Shown in pieces: positions 1-8,615 of a DNA stretch of 64,000 bases. This stretch comes from Aneurinibacillus tyrosinisolvens (GTDB lineage Bacteria > Bacillota > Bacilli > Aneurinibacillales > Aneurinibacillaceae). The notes beneath the pieces were generated by a model. The model did not search any database, was not told the origin of the DNA, and saw only the letters and a program-made list of their open reading frames with translations. The position numbers and the translations under genes were made by a program. The stretch is taken from the NCBI RefSeq assembly GCF_001015055.1, contig NZ_BBWZ01000002.1, forward strand, positions 186,001 to 250,000. Direction: 5' to 3'. The number at the start of each line of letters is the position of its first letter. Within the stretch, counting starts at the first letter, position 1.

Positions 1-798
1 TACTCCTTGAGAATATAAAAGGGTAGCGAATGTATGCCGCAATTTATGGGCGCTAAAATGCTTCTGGTCAATACAGGCCAGCTTGGAATACTTAATGAAT
101 ATTTCATGAACGGTCCGCCGGTGAATCCGGTGCCAGTTCTGGTCTCTGCGTGTAAAGAAGAGAGGGCGAAAAGTAAAAAAATCTTCCCCTAAAAGCTGTT
201 CCCTATATTCAAGGTAGGCTGTTAAGTGCCTGAGTAAAGGGGAGAGGATGGGAATCACGCGTTCCTTACGACCTTTTCCGTATACTCGAATGGTTTGACT
301 ATGTAAATCAACGTGCTGTACATCAAGCCCGGTAAGTTCGGAAAGACGAATTCCGGTATAGAGAAATAAAAGAATAATAGGTAGATCACGCTGTCGCTGA
401 TGGGAATGCTCCTGTATGACTTGAATGAAACGCCGGCAATCGTCTTCGGACAAATAAACAGGCAGCCTCTTTTCTAGTTTTGGTTTTCTCAATCGGATGG
501 AAGGATTTGAATCGATAAGCCCTTCTTCATATAGAAAGGAAAAAAAGCCTTTAACCGAAGAAACCTTTCGTGCCCGGGCAGTAGCGCTGTTATGGCGAAC
601 ATGCTGCAGATGGTGGAGGAAATGGCGCAGGTCACGATATGTTACCTGGTTCCATTGAACGCACTTTCTTTCCTGCAAGACCTGAATAAGAAGTTTCAAG
701 TCCATTTGATATTCTCGGATGGTTCTTGGTGTCAGGTTTTTTTCTACTTCAAGATAAAGAAGGAATTCAGTGAGTTCCACTTCCATGGGACGATTCAT
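1..798 (-). CDS. Tyrosine recombinase, XerC/XerD type (3' end outside window)
   Basis: This gene runs off the left edge; 266 codons are visible. The ATG at 798 follows an AGGAGGTG ribosome site 11 bases upstream. The N-terminal SAM-like core-binding domain covers about residues 1-105 and the catalytic domain begins near 112. Visible catalytic residues are Arg151 in YTGIRLSEL, a Lys in GKGRKERVIP near 175, and His251 and Arg254 in HKLRHTFATL. The final His/Trp and the nucleophilic Tyr lie beyond the window. The family cuts and rejoins DNA at specific sites. The length and domain order fit a Xer-type dimer-resolving enzyme or a stand-alone integrase. With no partner or attachment site in view, a chromosome-dimer role and a mobile-element role cannot be separated. 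Confidence 0.9.
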   Translation of the reverse strand, partial: MNRPMEVELTEFLLYLEVEKNLTPRTIREYQMDLKLLIQVLQERKCVQWNQVTYRDLRHFLHHLQHVRHNSATARARKVSSVKGFFSFLYEEGLIDSNPSIRLRKPKLEKRLPVYLSEDDCRRFIQVIQEHSHQRQRDLPIILLFLYTGIRLSELTGLDVQHVDLHSQTIRVYGKGRKERVIPILSPLLRHLTAYLEYREQLLGEDFFTFRPLFFTRRDQNWHRIHRRTVHEIFIKYSKLACIDQKHFSAHKLRHTFATLLYSQGV

Positions 799-856
799 AA
801 ATAAACAAACACCTCCTGTAATAGAAACGTGTAGAAGCAATGCGGCTGATAATGGA

Positions 857-885
857 AATATATTACATTTTACAAATTTTGTAAA
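857..885 (-). promoter_or_regulatory. Promoter of the recombinase with overlapping palindrome
   Basis: Read on the minus strand, TTTACA (885-880) and TATATT (862-857) are separated by exactly 17 bases, a good sigma-A promoter facing the recombinase. An 8-bp perfect palindrome with a one-base centre (TTTACAAA-T-TTTGTAAA on the plus strand, 869-885) overlaps the -35 box and spacer, where a repressor would sit. The rest of the 799-1136 gap holds no convincing gene. Confidence 0.5.
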
Positions 886-1106
886 TGAATTCTTGTAAAA
901 GGCATGGTTTGTTTAACGAATATTAACAGGAGGAATAAAGCTATTATTTTTGCTGTTAGTACTGGTGCATAAAATCACCTTGTTCCTTGGCTTGTCTTCA
1001 TATAGAAAGTAATAAGGGTGGGGGATTGGAAATTGTTTTTTTATCGGATAGGAAAGTATATATTGCTTTAAATCGCTAAAGGGAATTAGTGTTATGGGAC
1101 CATGCC

Positions 1107-1116
1107 ATGCTATAAT
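1107..1116 (+). promoter_or_regulatory. Extended -10 promoter of the Rpn-family gene
   Basis: TATAAT at 1111-1116 is preceded by TGC, an extended -10 arrangement. The start codon of the next gene is 21 bases downstream. No good -35 box is seen, as is common for extended -10 promoters. Confidence 0.4.
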
Positions 1117-1136
1117 AAAAGAAAAGAGGTGGTCGG

Positions 1137-2039
1137 GTGGAAACAAAGTGGATGAAGCTGTACGTCGATTTTGCCTTCAAAAAGCTGTTCGGCTCGCAGG
1201 AGAATGAACGGATTTTGATGGCGTTTCTTAACGCGATGTTGAAGCCGGCCTCGGAAAAGCGGATTACGGGCGTAACCATTCTGGATAAAGAAATGGGCCG
1301 GGAGTATGTGGAGGACAAGAACGCCATTCTTGACTTGCATGCCCGGCTGGATGATGGAAGCAAGGTCAATATCGAGATTCAGCTGGCCAATGAGCATAAT
1401 TTACAAAAGAGGTCGCTGTATTACTGGGGAAGAACGTACATGGAGGGGTTTCAAAAGAGCGGAAATTATGCTGACCTGCCGCGTACTATTTCCATTAATA
1501 TTACCGGGTTCTTGCTTTTCCCTAACTATCCGGAACGCTACCACATGGCTTTTGATTTACGCGAACGGGAAACGGGGTTTTTGTGGGATGATACGCTGGA
1601 GCTGCACCTGGTAGAGATGCCGAAGCTGGTTCGCTTATGGCGGGAAAAGCGGATTGGCATGGGACAGGACGAACTTGTGGAGTGGCTGCTGCTTTTGGAA
1701 GCGGGCGATGATGAAAATATTCGCAAAGAACTGGAGGTGCGGGCAATGGACAATCCGGCATTGCAGGAAGCAATGGAAAAGTGGGAAGACTTGAGCCGGG
1801 ATCCGGAAGCGATCCGGGAGTATGAGGCGCGTCATAAAGCATTGATGGATCAGCTTTCTGCCATTAAAGAAAATGAGCGCAGGCAACAGCAACGATATGA
1901 GAAAGGTAAAGAGGAAGGTAGGATTGAAGAAAAGAGGGTTATTGCGTTAAAAATGCTGGCGGATGGTATGTCGATTAAGCAGGTAGCAAATTATTCTGGC
2001 CTTTCCCTTGAAGAAGTTAAGAAACTTATGAAGAATTAA
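1137..2039 (+). CDS. Rpn-family PD-(D/E)XK nuclease (recombination-promoting nuclease/putative transposase)
   Basis: A 300-residue protein started by GTG after AAGAGGTGG. The N-terminal two thirds match the Rpn/PD-(D/E)XK nuclease-transposase family. DFAFKKLFG lies at residues 11-19, and the likely metal-binding residues are Asp66 (ILDLHA) and Glu80/Gln82 (VNIEIQ), followed by the YYWGR segment near 95-99. Family members are DNA endonucleases that raise RecA-independent recombination; many sit alone in Bacillota genomes. The C-terminus is a charged stretch followed by a short HTH-like segment (GLSLEEV) typical of this family. The gene stands alone between its own extended -10 promoter and a strong terminator. 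G+C looks higher than in the polysaccharide cluster to its right. Whether it is active is unknown. Confidence 0.85.
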   Translation: METKWMKLYVDFAFKKLFGSQENERILMAFLNAMLKPASEKRITGVTILDKEMGREYVEDKNAILDLHARLDDGSKVNIEIQLANEHNLQKRSLYYWGRTYMEGFQKSGNYADLPRTISINITGFLLFPNYPERYHMAFDLRERETGFLWDDTLELHLVEMPKLVRLWREKRIGMGQDELVEWLLLLEAGDDENIRKELEVRAMDNPALQEAMEKWEDLSRDPEAIREYEARHKALMDQLSAIKENERRQQQRYEKGKEEGRIEEKRVIALKMLADGMSIKQVANYSGLSLEEVKKLMKN

Positions 2040-2093
2040 TAAAAGCTGAGATTGATAATGGAAAAATATAGTTTCCATTCCTTCTGAACCAGT

Positions 2094-2161
2094 AAAAAAG
2101 GAAGACCATAAAGAATAAACATCCGCAGAAGCGGCCTTATTCTTTCTGTCTTCCTTTTTTT
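2094..2161 (+). terminator. Rho-independent terminator after the Rpn gene
   Basis: A long interrupted stem pairs AAAAAAGGAAGAC with GTCTTCCTTTTTTT, with an inner AAAGAATAA/TTATTCTTT arm. It ends in a T-run and starts about 55 bases after the stop codon. A- and T-rich ends on both sides suggest it can act in both directions. Confidence 0.85.
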
Positions 2162-2614
2162 ATGGCGGAGTAAAAACAAATGTTGATTTGGTTTGATGAG
2201 GCTTCATCATACTCATATAAAAAAGACGTATCGTGTATATACTGAAGCAATTTAAGAAGGGAAGAAGTTTGAGTTATCAAAAGCGTTTAGCTAATTTGGT
2301 ATTAATAGATTCTATTATAGTAATACTGTGTTAGACATTTAATAGAAATAGAATTATACATTTGAAAAATGGAAAAATTGAAATTCATGAACGTGGAGTA
2401 GAAGGTGTAATAAAAGAAGTGTGTCAGAATATACAGTCTATTCCTAAGTAGGATTAACTGAAGATTTAATAATGTACAGTAGCTTAAATGAAAATGAAGA
2501 TAAAAATTTTAAAGGTCTAAAAGTAAAATAATTCCAATACTGAAAGAGCTAGGTTGTTCCTTTGGGATTGGGGTGTAGTAAAATATAAATCTTTAAATAA
2601 ACGGAGGGTTAAAG
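2162..2614 (+). other. A+T-rich gap with no intact gene
   Basis: All frames are broken by stops. Short coding-looking pieces, for example around 2350-2440, do not resemble anything I recognise. This is the left margin of the A+T-rich polysaccharide cluster. The cluster promoter may lie here, but I could not identify it with confidence. An AGGGTTAAAG ribosome site at the end serves the next gene. Confidence 0.4.
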
Positions 2615-3373
2615 GTGGATTTAGGTATTAGAAATAAAAATGTACTTATTGTCGGAGCAAGTAAGGGTATTGGTCGTGCGATAGCGGTAGCTTTTGCGAA
2701 AGAGGGAGCAAAAGTAACGACTATAGCTCGTAGTGAGGAGCTACTTATTGATTTGCAAAAAGAGATAAATGAACTGAATAACGAAAACAATAAGTATTAT
2801 GTTTCTGATTTGATGGAAGACAATGCTAATGCGCTGGCATTGAAAATATTGGAAGAACGGGGTGCTTTTGATATTGTCGTTCATAATGTCGGTGGTTCAT
2901 TGGTGAGCAGAAACGCATTAGGTACTCTAGAAGAATGGCAGTATGCTTGGAAGTTTAATGCGGGTATCGCTATTGATATGAATAATATACTGATTCCACC
3001 AATGATTGAAAAAGGGTGGGGAAGAGTAGTCCATATATCTTCTATTTCGGCTAAGATGCTTAGAGGTAATCCCTTGTATGCATCTTCAAAAGAGTTTTTA
3101 AATGCTTATGTTACAACGGTGGGCCGCGAGTTGGCATCAAAAGGTGTTGTAATGACAGCTGTAATGCCGGGAGCAGTTGCATTTCCAGGAAGCTATTGGG
3201 ATAACTACACACACACCGATCCAGCAAGATGTGAAGATTTCTTAAGACACCACCAAGCAGCCGGACGTTTCGGGACAGTCAAAGAAATAGCAGACGTTGT
3301 ATTGTTCATGGCAAGTGAGCAAGCATCATTTATGCAGGCTGCTCTTATCCCAGTTGACGGCGCAAATATGTAG
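2615..3373 (+). CDS. SDR-family NAD(P)-dependent oxidoreductase
   Basis: A 252-residue classical short-chain dehydrogenase/reductase, starting with GTG after GGAGGGTTAAAG. The cofactor motif GASKGIG is at residues 14-20, NVGG at 91-94, catalytic Ser near 143, and Tyr155 and Lys159 in YASSKEF. The end of the protein keeps the VDGAN motif. Such enzymes reduce or oxidise a carbonyl or hydroxyl group with NAD(P)H. It is the first gene of a tight run with a sugar-phosphate transferase and a split transketolase, so a role in reducing a keto-sugar intermediate is plausible. The substrate is not shown by the sequence. FabG-like fatty-acid reduction is less likely in this setting. Confidence 0.85.
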   Translation: MDLGIRNKNVLIVGASKGIGRAIAVAFAKEGAKVTTIARSEELLIDLQKEINELNNENNKYYVSDLMEDNANALALKILEERGAFDIVVHNVGGSLVSRNALGTLEEWQYAWKFNAGIAIDMNNILIPPMIEKGWGRVVHISSISAKMLRGNPLYASSKEFLNAYVTTVGRELASKGVVMTAVMPGAVAFPGSYWDNYTHTDPARCEDFLRHHQAAGRFGTVKEIADVVLFMASEQASFMQAALIPVDGANM

Positions 3374-3386
3374 AGGGGTGGAACCG

Positions 3387-4139
3387 TTGAAAAGATTATT
3401 CGATGTTGTCTTTAGTTTAGTTGGACTCATAATTTTGTCACCGATCCTTCTTATTATTTCCATCTGCGTTGCAGTTACTTCTCGGGGAGGCATTTTCTTT
3501 AGGGGGGTACGTGTAGGACAGCATGGTAAGCCATTTAAAATAATTAAGTTCCGTTCCATGGTTAAAGATGCCGAGGGAAAAGGTAAATGGAATGTCGGAG
3601 ATAAGGATGACCGCATAACGCCAATAGGACATTTTCTAAGAAATACAAAAGTAGATGAACTTCCTCAGCTCATCAACGTTTTAATTGGAAATATGAGTTT
3701 TGTAGGGCCACGTCCTGAATTGCAGTTCTATGTGGATATGTACACAGAGAAAGAGAAAAGAATACTTGATTCTAAACCCGGTATAACAGACTGGGCATCA
3801 ATAACGAACTTCGATCAGTATGAGAGTTTCACAAAAGCAACCGATCCAGATGAAGTATATCTGAAATATATTCGTCCCTTGAAACTTCAACTGCAATTAT
3901 ATTACAGGGACAACAACTCATTTTTCAATGATATAAAAATTATATTTTGGACAATTTATAAGGTTATTTCACGTTCAAAGAAATTACCGAAAGAGGTAGC
4001 ATTTATCGTAGAGGCTTATAAATTAAAACAAGTTGAGATTGAGATGGCAGAGGCAAATAAAGAAGTCGCTTCAAATAAGGGAGAAGCTAAAGGTATAGAA
4101 GTAATAGTTGATGCAACAAAGGGAGGTTTTTCAGCATGA
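3387..4139 (+). CDS. Initiating sugar-phosphate transferase (polyprenol phosphoglycosyltransferase, PglC/WcaJ C-domain type)
   Basis: A 250-residue monotopic phosphoglycosyltransferase. I place the start at TTG 3387, 6 bases after GAGGGGTGG and 14 bases after the SDR stop, rather than at a longer upstream start that overlaps the SDR. An N-terminal re-entrant helix (about 4-30) leads into KIIKFRSM (51-58), the catalytic Asp90-Glu91 pair and VGPRPE (106-111). The family moves a sugar-1-phosphate from a UDP-sugar to undecaprenyl phosphate at the inner membrane face, starting a glycan repeat. It probably starts the Wzx/Wzy-made polymer of this cluster. Oddly, the last ~40 residues form a charged extension not usual for the family. 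Its 3' end overlaps the transketolase gene by four bases. Confidence 0.88.
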   Translation: MKRLFDVVFSLVGLIILSPILLIISICVAVTSRGGIFFRGVRVGQHGKPFKIIKFRSMVKDAEGKGKWNVGDKDDRITPIGHFLRNTKVDELPQLINVLIGNMSFVGPRPELQFYVDMYTEKEKRILDSKPGITDWASITNFDQYESFTKATDPDEVYLKYIRPLKLQLQLYYRDNNSFFNDIKIIFWTIYKVISRSKKLPKEVAFIVEAYKLKQVEIEMAEANKEVASNKGEAKGIEVIVDATKGGFSA

Positions 4140-4951
4140 CAAGCGAACAACTCGCATGGAAAATTAGACGTCATGGCATTGAAATGACGCATATATCTCA
4201 AGGCTCTCATATAGGCGCAATCTTATCGGTGGCCGATATTGTAGCAGTACTTTATAACAACGTAGCTAATGTCAACCCGCAAGACCCCAAAATGCCTGAG
4301 AGAGACAGAATAATACTTAGCAAAGGACATGCTGGGGCTTCGATATATGCTGCCCTCGCAGAAAAAGGATTTTTTGATGTTGAGGAACTGAAAACGCATT
4401 ATGCTGATGGAAGCAGACTATCAGGACATGTTTCCCACAAAGGGGTTCCGGGTGTTGAATTTTCTACTGGTTCCCTGGGTCATGGATTGTCCGTGGGAGT
4501 TGGAATGGCTTTAGCGGCGAAAAAAGATGACAAACAGCATAAAGTCTATGTCATCTGTGGTGATGGTGAGTGTGATGAAGGTGCTGTTTGGGAAGCTGCT
4601 TTAGTAGCCCACCATTACAAACTAAACAACCTCATCGCTATTATTGATCACAACAAAATGCAGAGTCTTGATTTCTGCGAAAATACTATAGCATTATCAC
4701 CTTTCGCAGATAAATGGAAGGCATTTGGTTGGAATGTGATTGACATTAATGGTCATGACCACAACACTTTAAAGGAAGCTTTTGCTGAGGCCAAAGTGTC
4801 GGTAGCAAAACCAACGGTGATTATTGCAAATACAATTAAAGGTAAAGGGATATCTTTTATGGAAAATGACATTCTTTGGCATTACCGCTATCCGCACGAA
4901 GGTGAAGAATATGATACCGCAGTCGCGGAATTGGAGGCGCAAAGATTATGA
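4136..4951 (+). CDS. Transketolase, N-terminal (TPP/PP-domain) subunit
   Basis: This 271-residue protein is the thiamine-diphosphate-binding half of transketolase. His65 (KGHA) and His116 (LGHGL) occupy the usual active-site positions, and the GDG motif at 142-144 with Asn173 forms the TPP/metal site. It overlaps the initiating transferase by four bases (ATGA) and overlaps the C-terminal subunit in the same way, so the three are translated together. Full-length metabolic transketolases are single chains of about 660 residues; two-gene forms occur in some bacteria and in a few surface-glycan clusters. Enclosed between sugar-transfer genes, it more likely moves a two-carbon ketol unit onto a sugar or nucleotide sugar than serves the pentose phosphate pathway. 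That role is inference. Confidence 0.9.
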   Translation: MTSEQLAWKIRRHGIEMTHISQGSHIGAILSVADIVAVLYNNVANVNPQDPKMPERDRIILSKGHAGASIYAALAEKGFFDVEELKTHYADGSRLSGHVSHKGVPGVEFSTGSLGHGLSVGVGMALAAKKDDKQHKVYVICGDGECDEGAVWEAALVAHHYKLNNLIAIIDHNKMQSLDFCENTIALSPFADKWKAFGWNVIDINGHDHNTLKEAFAEAKVSVAKPTVIIANTIKGKGISFMENDILWHYRYPHEGEEYDTAVAELEAQRL

Positions 4952-5871
4952 GAGATACCTTTGTGAAAACATTGATAGAATTAGCAAAAAACGATAAGAA
5001 CATACTCCTTGTTACCGGTGATTTGGGTTTTGGTGTTTTGAAACCGTTTTGGGAGCAGTTTCCTGACCAGTTCCTTAATGTTGGTATTGCAGAGCAGAAT
5101 ATGACAAGTCTCGCAGCGGGAATGGCACTGGAAGGAAAAACGGTCTTCACATATTCTATAGGGAACTTTCCGACTTTACGCTGTATTGAACAAATAAGAA
5201 ACGACTGTGCGTACCATAACGCCAATGTAAAAATTGTCTGCATAGGTGGTGGCTTTGTATATGGTTCTCTTGGGATGAGTCATCATGCTACAGAAGACCT
5301 ATCAATTATGAGAGCTTTACCCGACGTGGCTGTTTTAGCCCCCGGTGATTTAGTTGAAGCTGAGTATGCTACAAGAGCAATTTATGAGAATAATGGGACC
5401 TGCTATCTGAGACTGGGCAGAGGTGGCGAAAAGAGAATACACGATAAAATAGATGATTTTAAGATTGGTAAAGCCATTAAAATTAAAGACGGTGTAAAGG
5501 TAGCAATTATGTCTACCGGAGGAATATTTGACGAGGCCTTTGAAGCGAGTGAAATGTTAAGTGAGAAGGGTATAACTCCTGCTTTATATACATTTCCGAC
5601 AGTTAAGCCAATAGATAAGGAAACGATTGAGGAATGTGCTGAGAAGTTTACCTTGATTGTAACTATCGAAGAGCACAATATTGTAGGTGGCTTTGGCAGC
5701 GCAGTATCAGAAGTGCTCGCTGAATTAGGTGGTCGGAGAGCAAAAATATTAAGGATAGGGTTAAACGATAGATATTCAAGCATTGTTGGTTCTCAAAAGT
5801 ATTTGAGAGATGTCTACGGTATGAGCGCCATGAAGATTGTTGAAAAGGTAGAGGGTGCTTTAAGTGAGTAG
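4948..5871 (+). CDS. Transketolase, C-terminal (pyrimidine-binding) subunit
   Basis: This 307-residue partner of the preceding subunit carries the pyrimidine-binding domain. Glu49 in VGIAEQN is the invariant residue that activates TPP, and the transketolase C-terminal domain follows from about 185. The ATG overlaps the upstream stop (ATGA), which implies equal production of both halves. Together the pair would make an alpha2-beta2 enzyme of about 578 residues per protomer. A 1-deoxyxylulose-5-phosphate-synthase-like or transketolase-like reaction cannot be told apart by eye. The next gene, a glycosyltransferase, overlaps it by eight bases, which ties the pair to glycan assembly. Confidence 0.9.
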   Translation: MRDTFVKTLIELAKNDKNILLVTGDLGFGVLKPFWEQFPDQFLNVGIAEQNMTSLAAGMALEGKTVFTYSIGNFPTLRCIEQIRNDCAYHNANVKIVCIGGGFVYGSLGMSHHATEDLSIMRALPDVAVLAPGDLVEAEYATRAIYENNGTCYLRLGRGGEKRIHDKIDDFKIGKAIKIKDGVKVAIMSTGGIFDEAFEASEMLSEKGITPALYTFPTVKPIDKETIEECAEKFTLIVTIEEHNIVGGFGSAVSEVLAELGGRRAKILRIGLNDRYSSIVGSQKYLRDVYGMSAMKIVEKVEGALSE

Positions 5872-7081
5872 GATACTGTTTTTAACATCTGATTATCCTG
5901 AAAATAGTAAAGGTAATTTGTATGTGGATTTAGTTGATGAATTTGTAAGGAATGGACATCAGGTAGATGTTATATCTCCGATTGAACGCAGATATAGTAA
6001 AAAGACAACATTAACTCGAAATGGCAATCTTAGTGTTTTATATATCAAGAGCTTGAATTTAAGAGGCAATGTTAATCTAATTGAAAAGGGCATAGCAACT
6101 TTATATGCTGGATATTTATATTGTTATGCAATCAATAGGTATTTTAAAAGTATAAAGTACGATATAGTGATTTGTGCGACATTGCCAATCACTTATGCAC
6201 CAGTTATGAGAAAGTTAAAAAGGGATTTTGGAACCTTTTCATATTTACTTCAGAAAGATTTCTTTCCTCAAAGTGCTGTTGACCTTGGGGTACTGAATAA
6301 AGGTTCGCTAGTGTATTCACTATTTAGATGGATTGAGAAAAGGTTATATCGTGCCTCCGATATGATAGGCGTCATTTCAGAGAAGAATATCGAATTTATT
6401 ACCAAGGATAATCCTCAATTAGAATCAAATAAGGTTGAGGTATGTCGTAATAGTATTGTTCCAGTGCCACAGAATATTATAGAAGACATGAAAATGAATA
6501 GAAATAAGATAAGAGCAAAATACGGAATTCCCGATGATTATGTGGTTTTTGTTTATGGCGGCAATATTAGCCGAGCGCAAGGAGGTGACTTTATCATTGA
6601 TGTTGTAAAAAGGTTTGATGAATGTAATAATGCTTTTCTGTTATTCGTTGGTAGTGGAAATGAATTTGAAAAGCTCAAAGAAGCAATTAACAGGAGTAAA
6701 TGTAAAAATATAAAGATTATTAATAAACTTTCGAAACAAAATTATGATGAATTGCTTGCGTCCTGTGATGTAGGGCTCGTCTTTTTAGATAAGAGATTTA
6801 CAATTGCTAATATTCCATCAAGAACCCTATCCCATTTGAATATGGGACAGCCCATATTGGCTGCTACAGATACCTTCACGGACTTCAAAGAGGTAATTTT
6901 AGAAAATAATATTGGTCTTTGGACAAAAAGCGATGATGTCAATGGTTTTTTAGAGAAGGTTAAACAATTAACTAATGATGCTGAATTAAGAATAAGTATG
7001 GGAGAGAACAGTCGAAAGTATCTTTTAAATGATTGTGATGTCTCTATATCTTACAACGCAATAATAAAACACTTGAACTAA
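5864..7081 (+). CDS. Glycosyltransferase, GT4-like (GT-B fold)
   Basis: A 405-residue protein that begins with GTG inside the end of the transketolase gene. The N-terminal Rossmann-like domain starts at MSRILFLTSDYPEN, and the nucleotide-sugar-binding domain begins near 215 (VVFVYGGNISRAQG). A PSRTLSHLNMGQPILA segment near 316-331 occupies the position of the usual GT4 donor-binding EX7E loop, but the canonical glutamate is not obvious. It resembles WcaI/WbuB-like transferases, which in other clusters often add N-acetylfucosamine-type sugars. The UDP-FucNAc genes downstream make that plausible here. It should act at the inner face of the membrane on the lipid-linked sugar. Confidence 0.78.
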   Translation: MSRILFLTSDYPENSKGNLYVDLVDEFVRNGHQVDVISPIERRYSKKTTLTRNGNLSVLYIKSLNLRGNVNLIEKGIATLYAGYLYCYAINRYFKSIKYDIVICATLPITYAPVMRKLKRDFGTFSYLLQKDFFPQSAVDLGVLNKGSLVYSLFRWIEKRLYRASDMIGVISEKNIEFITKDNPQLESNKVEVCRNSIVPVPQNIIEDMKMNRNKIRAKYGIPDDYVVFVYGGNISRAQGGDFIIDVVKRFDECNNAFLLFVGSGNEFEKLKEAINRSKCKNIKIINKLSKQNYDELLASCDVGLVFLDKRFTIANIPSRTLSHLNMGQPILAATDTFTDFKEVILENNIGLWTKSDDVNGFLEKVKQLTNDAELRISMGENSRKYLLNDCDVSISYNAIIKHLN

Positions 7082-7577
7082 AAAATGTGAGTTTAGACAA
7101 AGTTGTAGATTTAAATTCTTTGAATTTCAGAATGTAGAAAGTGGCGATATTATAGTTAAGAACTGCATTTGTGAAAAAAATAGAGAGTTTATAATTATAA
7201 AAGAGGCCTGAAAATGTTGGTTTTTTAATAAACTTCCTAAGAAGGAGTATGATTAACGGCTCGAAATAGCTGGTATAGGTCTTTTAGAAAAAAGATTTAT
7301 TGCATATAATTGCCTATCAAAACTAGTTGTATATTTGGAATGATATATTCCTGTTTTAGCAGAAGCAGATAAATTAGAAAATCGAACATATATCAAAGAA
7401 ATAATCGGAGAGTGGACTACGATTAGAAAGTGGAAATATAGGTTTTTCTATTGATAACGTAAGAAAACTTTCGCTATATAAAGGTTTGCGAAATAAAATA
7501 TACGTAAAGAATATTTAGAAAATGATCATGATAAAAGAAATAATAATAAATCATTTATAAAATGGAGATGATGTAAG
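7082..7577 (+). pseudogene. Decayed glycosyltransferase remnant (tentative)
   Basis: No frame is open. Conceptual translation of about 7290-7515 across stops and at least one frameshift gives pieces such as YNCLSKLVVYLE, IPVLAEADK and GFSIDNVRKLS. These resemble the C-terminal donor-binding part of GT-B glycosyltransferases, with the order SK-YL-xPV-x-IGFSI. The piece looks like an old, broken gene lost from the cluster. An AGATGATGTAAG stretch at the end is the ribosome site of the next gene. Confidence 0.35.
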
Positions 7578-8615
7578 GTGTTCAACGATAAAACTCTACT
7601 GATCACTGGAGGTACGGGTTCCTTCGGTAACGCAGTCATGAAAAGATTCTTAGATACCGAAATAAAAGAAATTCGTATCTTTTCTCGTGACGAAAAAAAG
7701 CAAGATGATATGCGAAAGCTCTATAAAAATGAAAAACTCAAATTTTATATAGGGGATGTAAGAGACTCAGCAAGTGTTAAAAATGCAATGTATGGAGTAG
7801 ATTATATTTTTCATGCCGCAGCATTGAAACAAGTTCCATCATGTGAGTTTTTTCCTCTTGAAGCTGTAAAAACTAATGTAATGGGTACAGAAAATGTATT
7901 AACCGCTGCTATAGAATATGGAGTTGAAAAGGTGATTTGTCTTTCAACAGATAAAGCAGCATACCCAATTAATGCAATGGGAATTTCAAAGGCAATGATG
8001 GAAAAGGTATTTGTAGCAAAATCAAAAACAGTATCTTCTGATAGAACCCTTATCTCTGGTACGAGATATGGTAATGTAATGGCTTCACGTGGGTCGGTTA
8101 TTCCATTGTTTATTGAACAAATTAAAAGTGGACAATCTTTAACAGTAACAGATCCTAATATGACAAGATTTCTAATGAGTTTAGAAGAGGCAGTCGAGTT
8201 AGTGTTATTTGCTTTCCGAAATGCTGAGGCAGGAGATATTATGGTTCAAAAATCCCCTGCAAGTACCATTGGTGATCTTGCTCAAGCCGTAAGGGAACTT
8301 TTTAATGCGGATAATGAAATTAAAATAATCGGAACTCGTCATGGTGAAAAGAAATATGAAACACTTCTTACTAAAGAGGAATATGTAGTAGCAGAGGATT
8401 TAGGTGGCTTTTATAGAATTCCCGCTGATCAAAGAGATCTTAACTATGATAAGTATTTCGTAGAAGGAAATCAAAAGCTTACTAATGTAGAAGAATATAA
8501 TTCGGATAATACACAAATTCTAAGTATTGAACAAATTAAAGAAAAATTACTTGAGTTAGACTTTGTGAAAAATGAGCTTAATAAATGGAATAAAAAGATT
8601 CACGTAATGAACTAA
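7578..8615 (+). CDS. capE: UDP-GlcNAc 4,6-dehydratase/5-epimerase, CapE/FnlA/WbjB type
   Basis: A 345-residue extended SDR started by GTG. The NAD-binding motif TGGTGSFG is at 10-17 and the catalytic STDKAAYP at 123-130. The Tyr of the usual YxxxK triad is replaced by Met (MGISK, 134-138), as in many UDP-GlcNAc 4,6-dehydratases. CapE starts UDP-N-acetyl-L-fucosamine synthesis by dehydrating and epimerising UDP-GlcNAc. The next genes of the same pathway, capF and capG, follow at 11,788 and 12,901 but are now separated by an inserted 3-kb segment. The last ~70 bases of this gene recur at 11,703-11,772. That repeat shows capE and capF were once adjacent, as in Staphylococcus capsule loci. Confidence 0.88.
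   Translation: MFNDKTLLITGGTGSFGNAVMKRFLDTEIKEIRIFSRDEKKQDDMRKLYKNEKLKFYIGDVRDSASVKNAMYGVDYIFHAAALKQVPSCEFFPLEAVKTNVMGTENVLTAAIEYGVEKVICLSTDKAAYPINAMGISKAMMEKVFVAKSKTVSSDRTLISGTRYGNVMASRGSVIPLFIEQIKSGQSLTVTDPNMTRFLMSLEEAVELVLFAFRNAEAGDIMVQKSPASTIGDLAQAVRELFNADNEIKIIGTRHGEKKYETLLTKEEYVVAEDLGGFYRIPADQRDLNYDKYFVEGNQKLTNVEEYNSDNTQILSIEQIKEKLLELDFVKNELNKWNKKIHVMN

Noticed and set aside
592..804. Plus-strand open frame of 70 codons
   Set aside because: It lies inside the recombinase gene on the opposite strand, whose reading frame is continuous and carries catalytic motifs.
929..1015. AGGAGG followed by a short TTG-started frame of 20 codons
   Set aside because: The spacing is too long and the peptide too short; no supporting promoter or terminator.
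913..1146. Minus-strand open frame of 77 codons near the Rpn gene
   Set aside because: No ribosome site, low-complexity sequence and overlap with the real GTG start region of the Rpn gene.
1522..1842. Minus-strand frames inside the Rpn gene
   Set aside because: Shadow frames; the plus-strand protein has conserved nuclease motifs.
7082..7577. Possibility of a functional small gene in the gap before capE
   Set aside because: Every frame is interrupted; only glycosyltransferase-like fragments remain.
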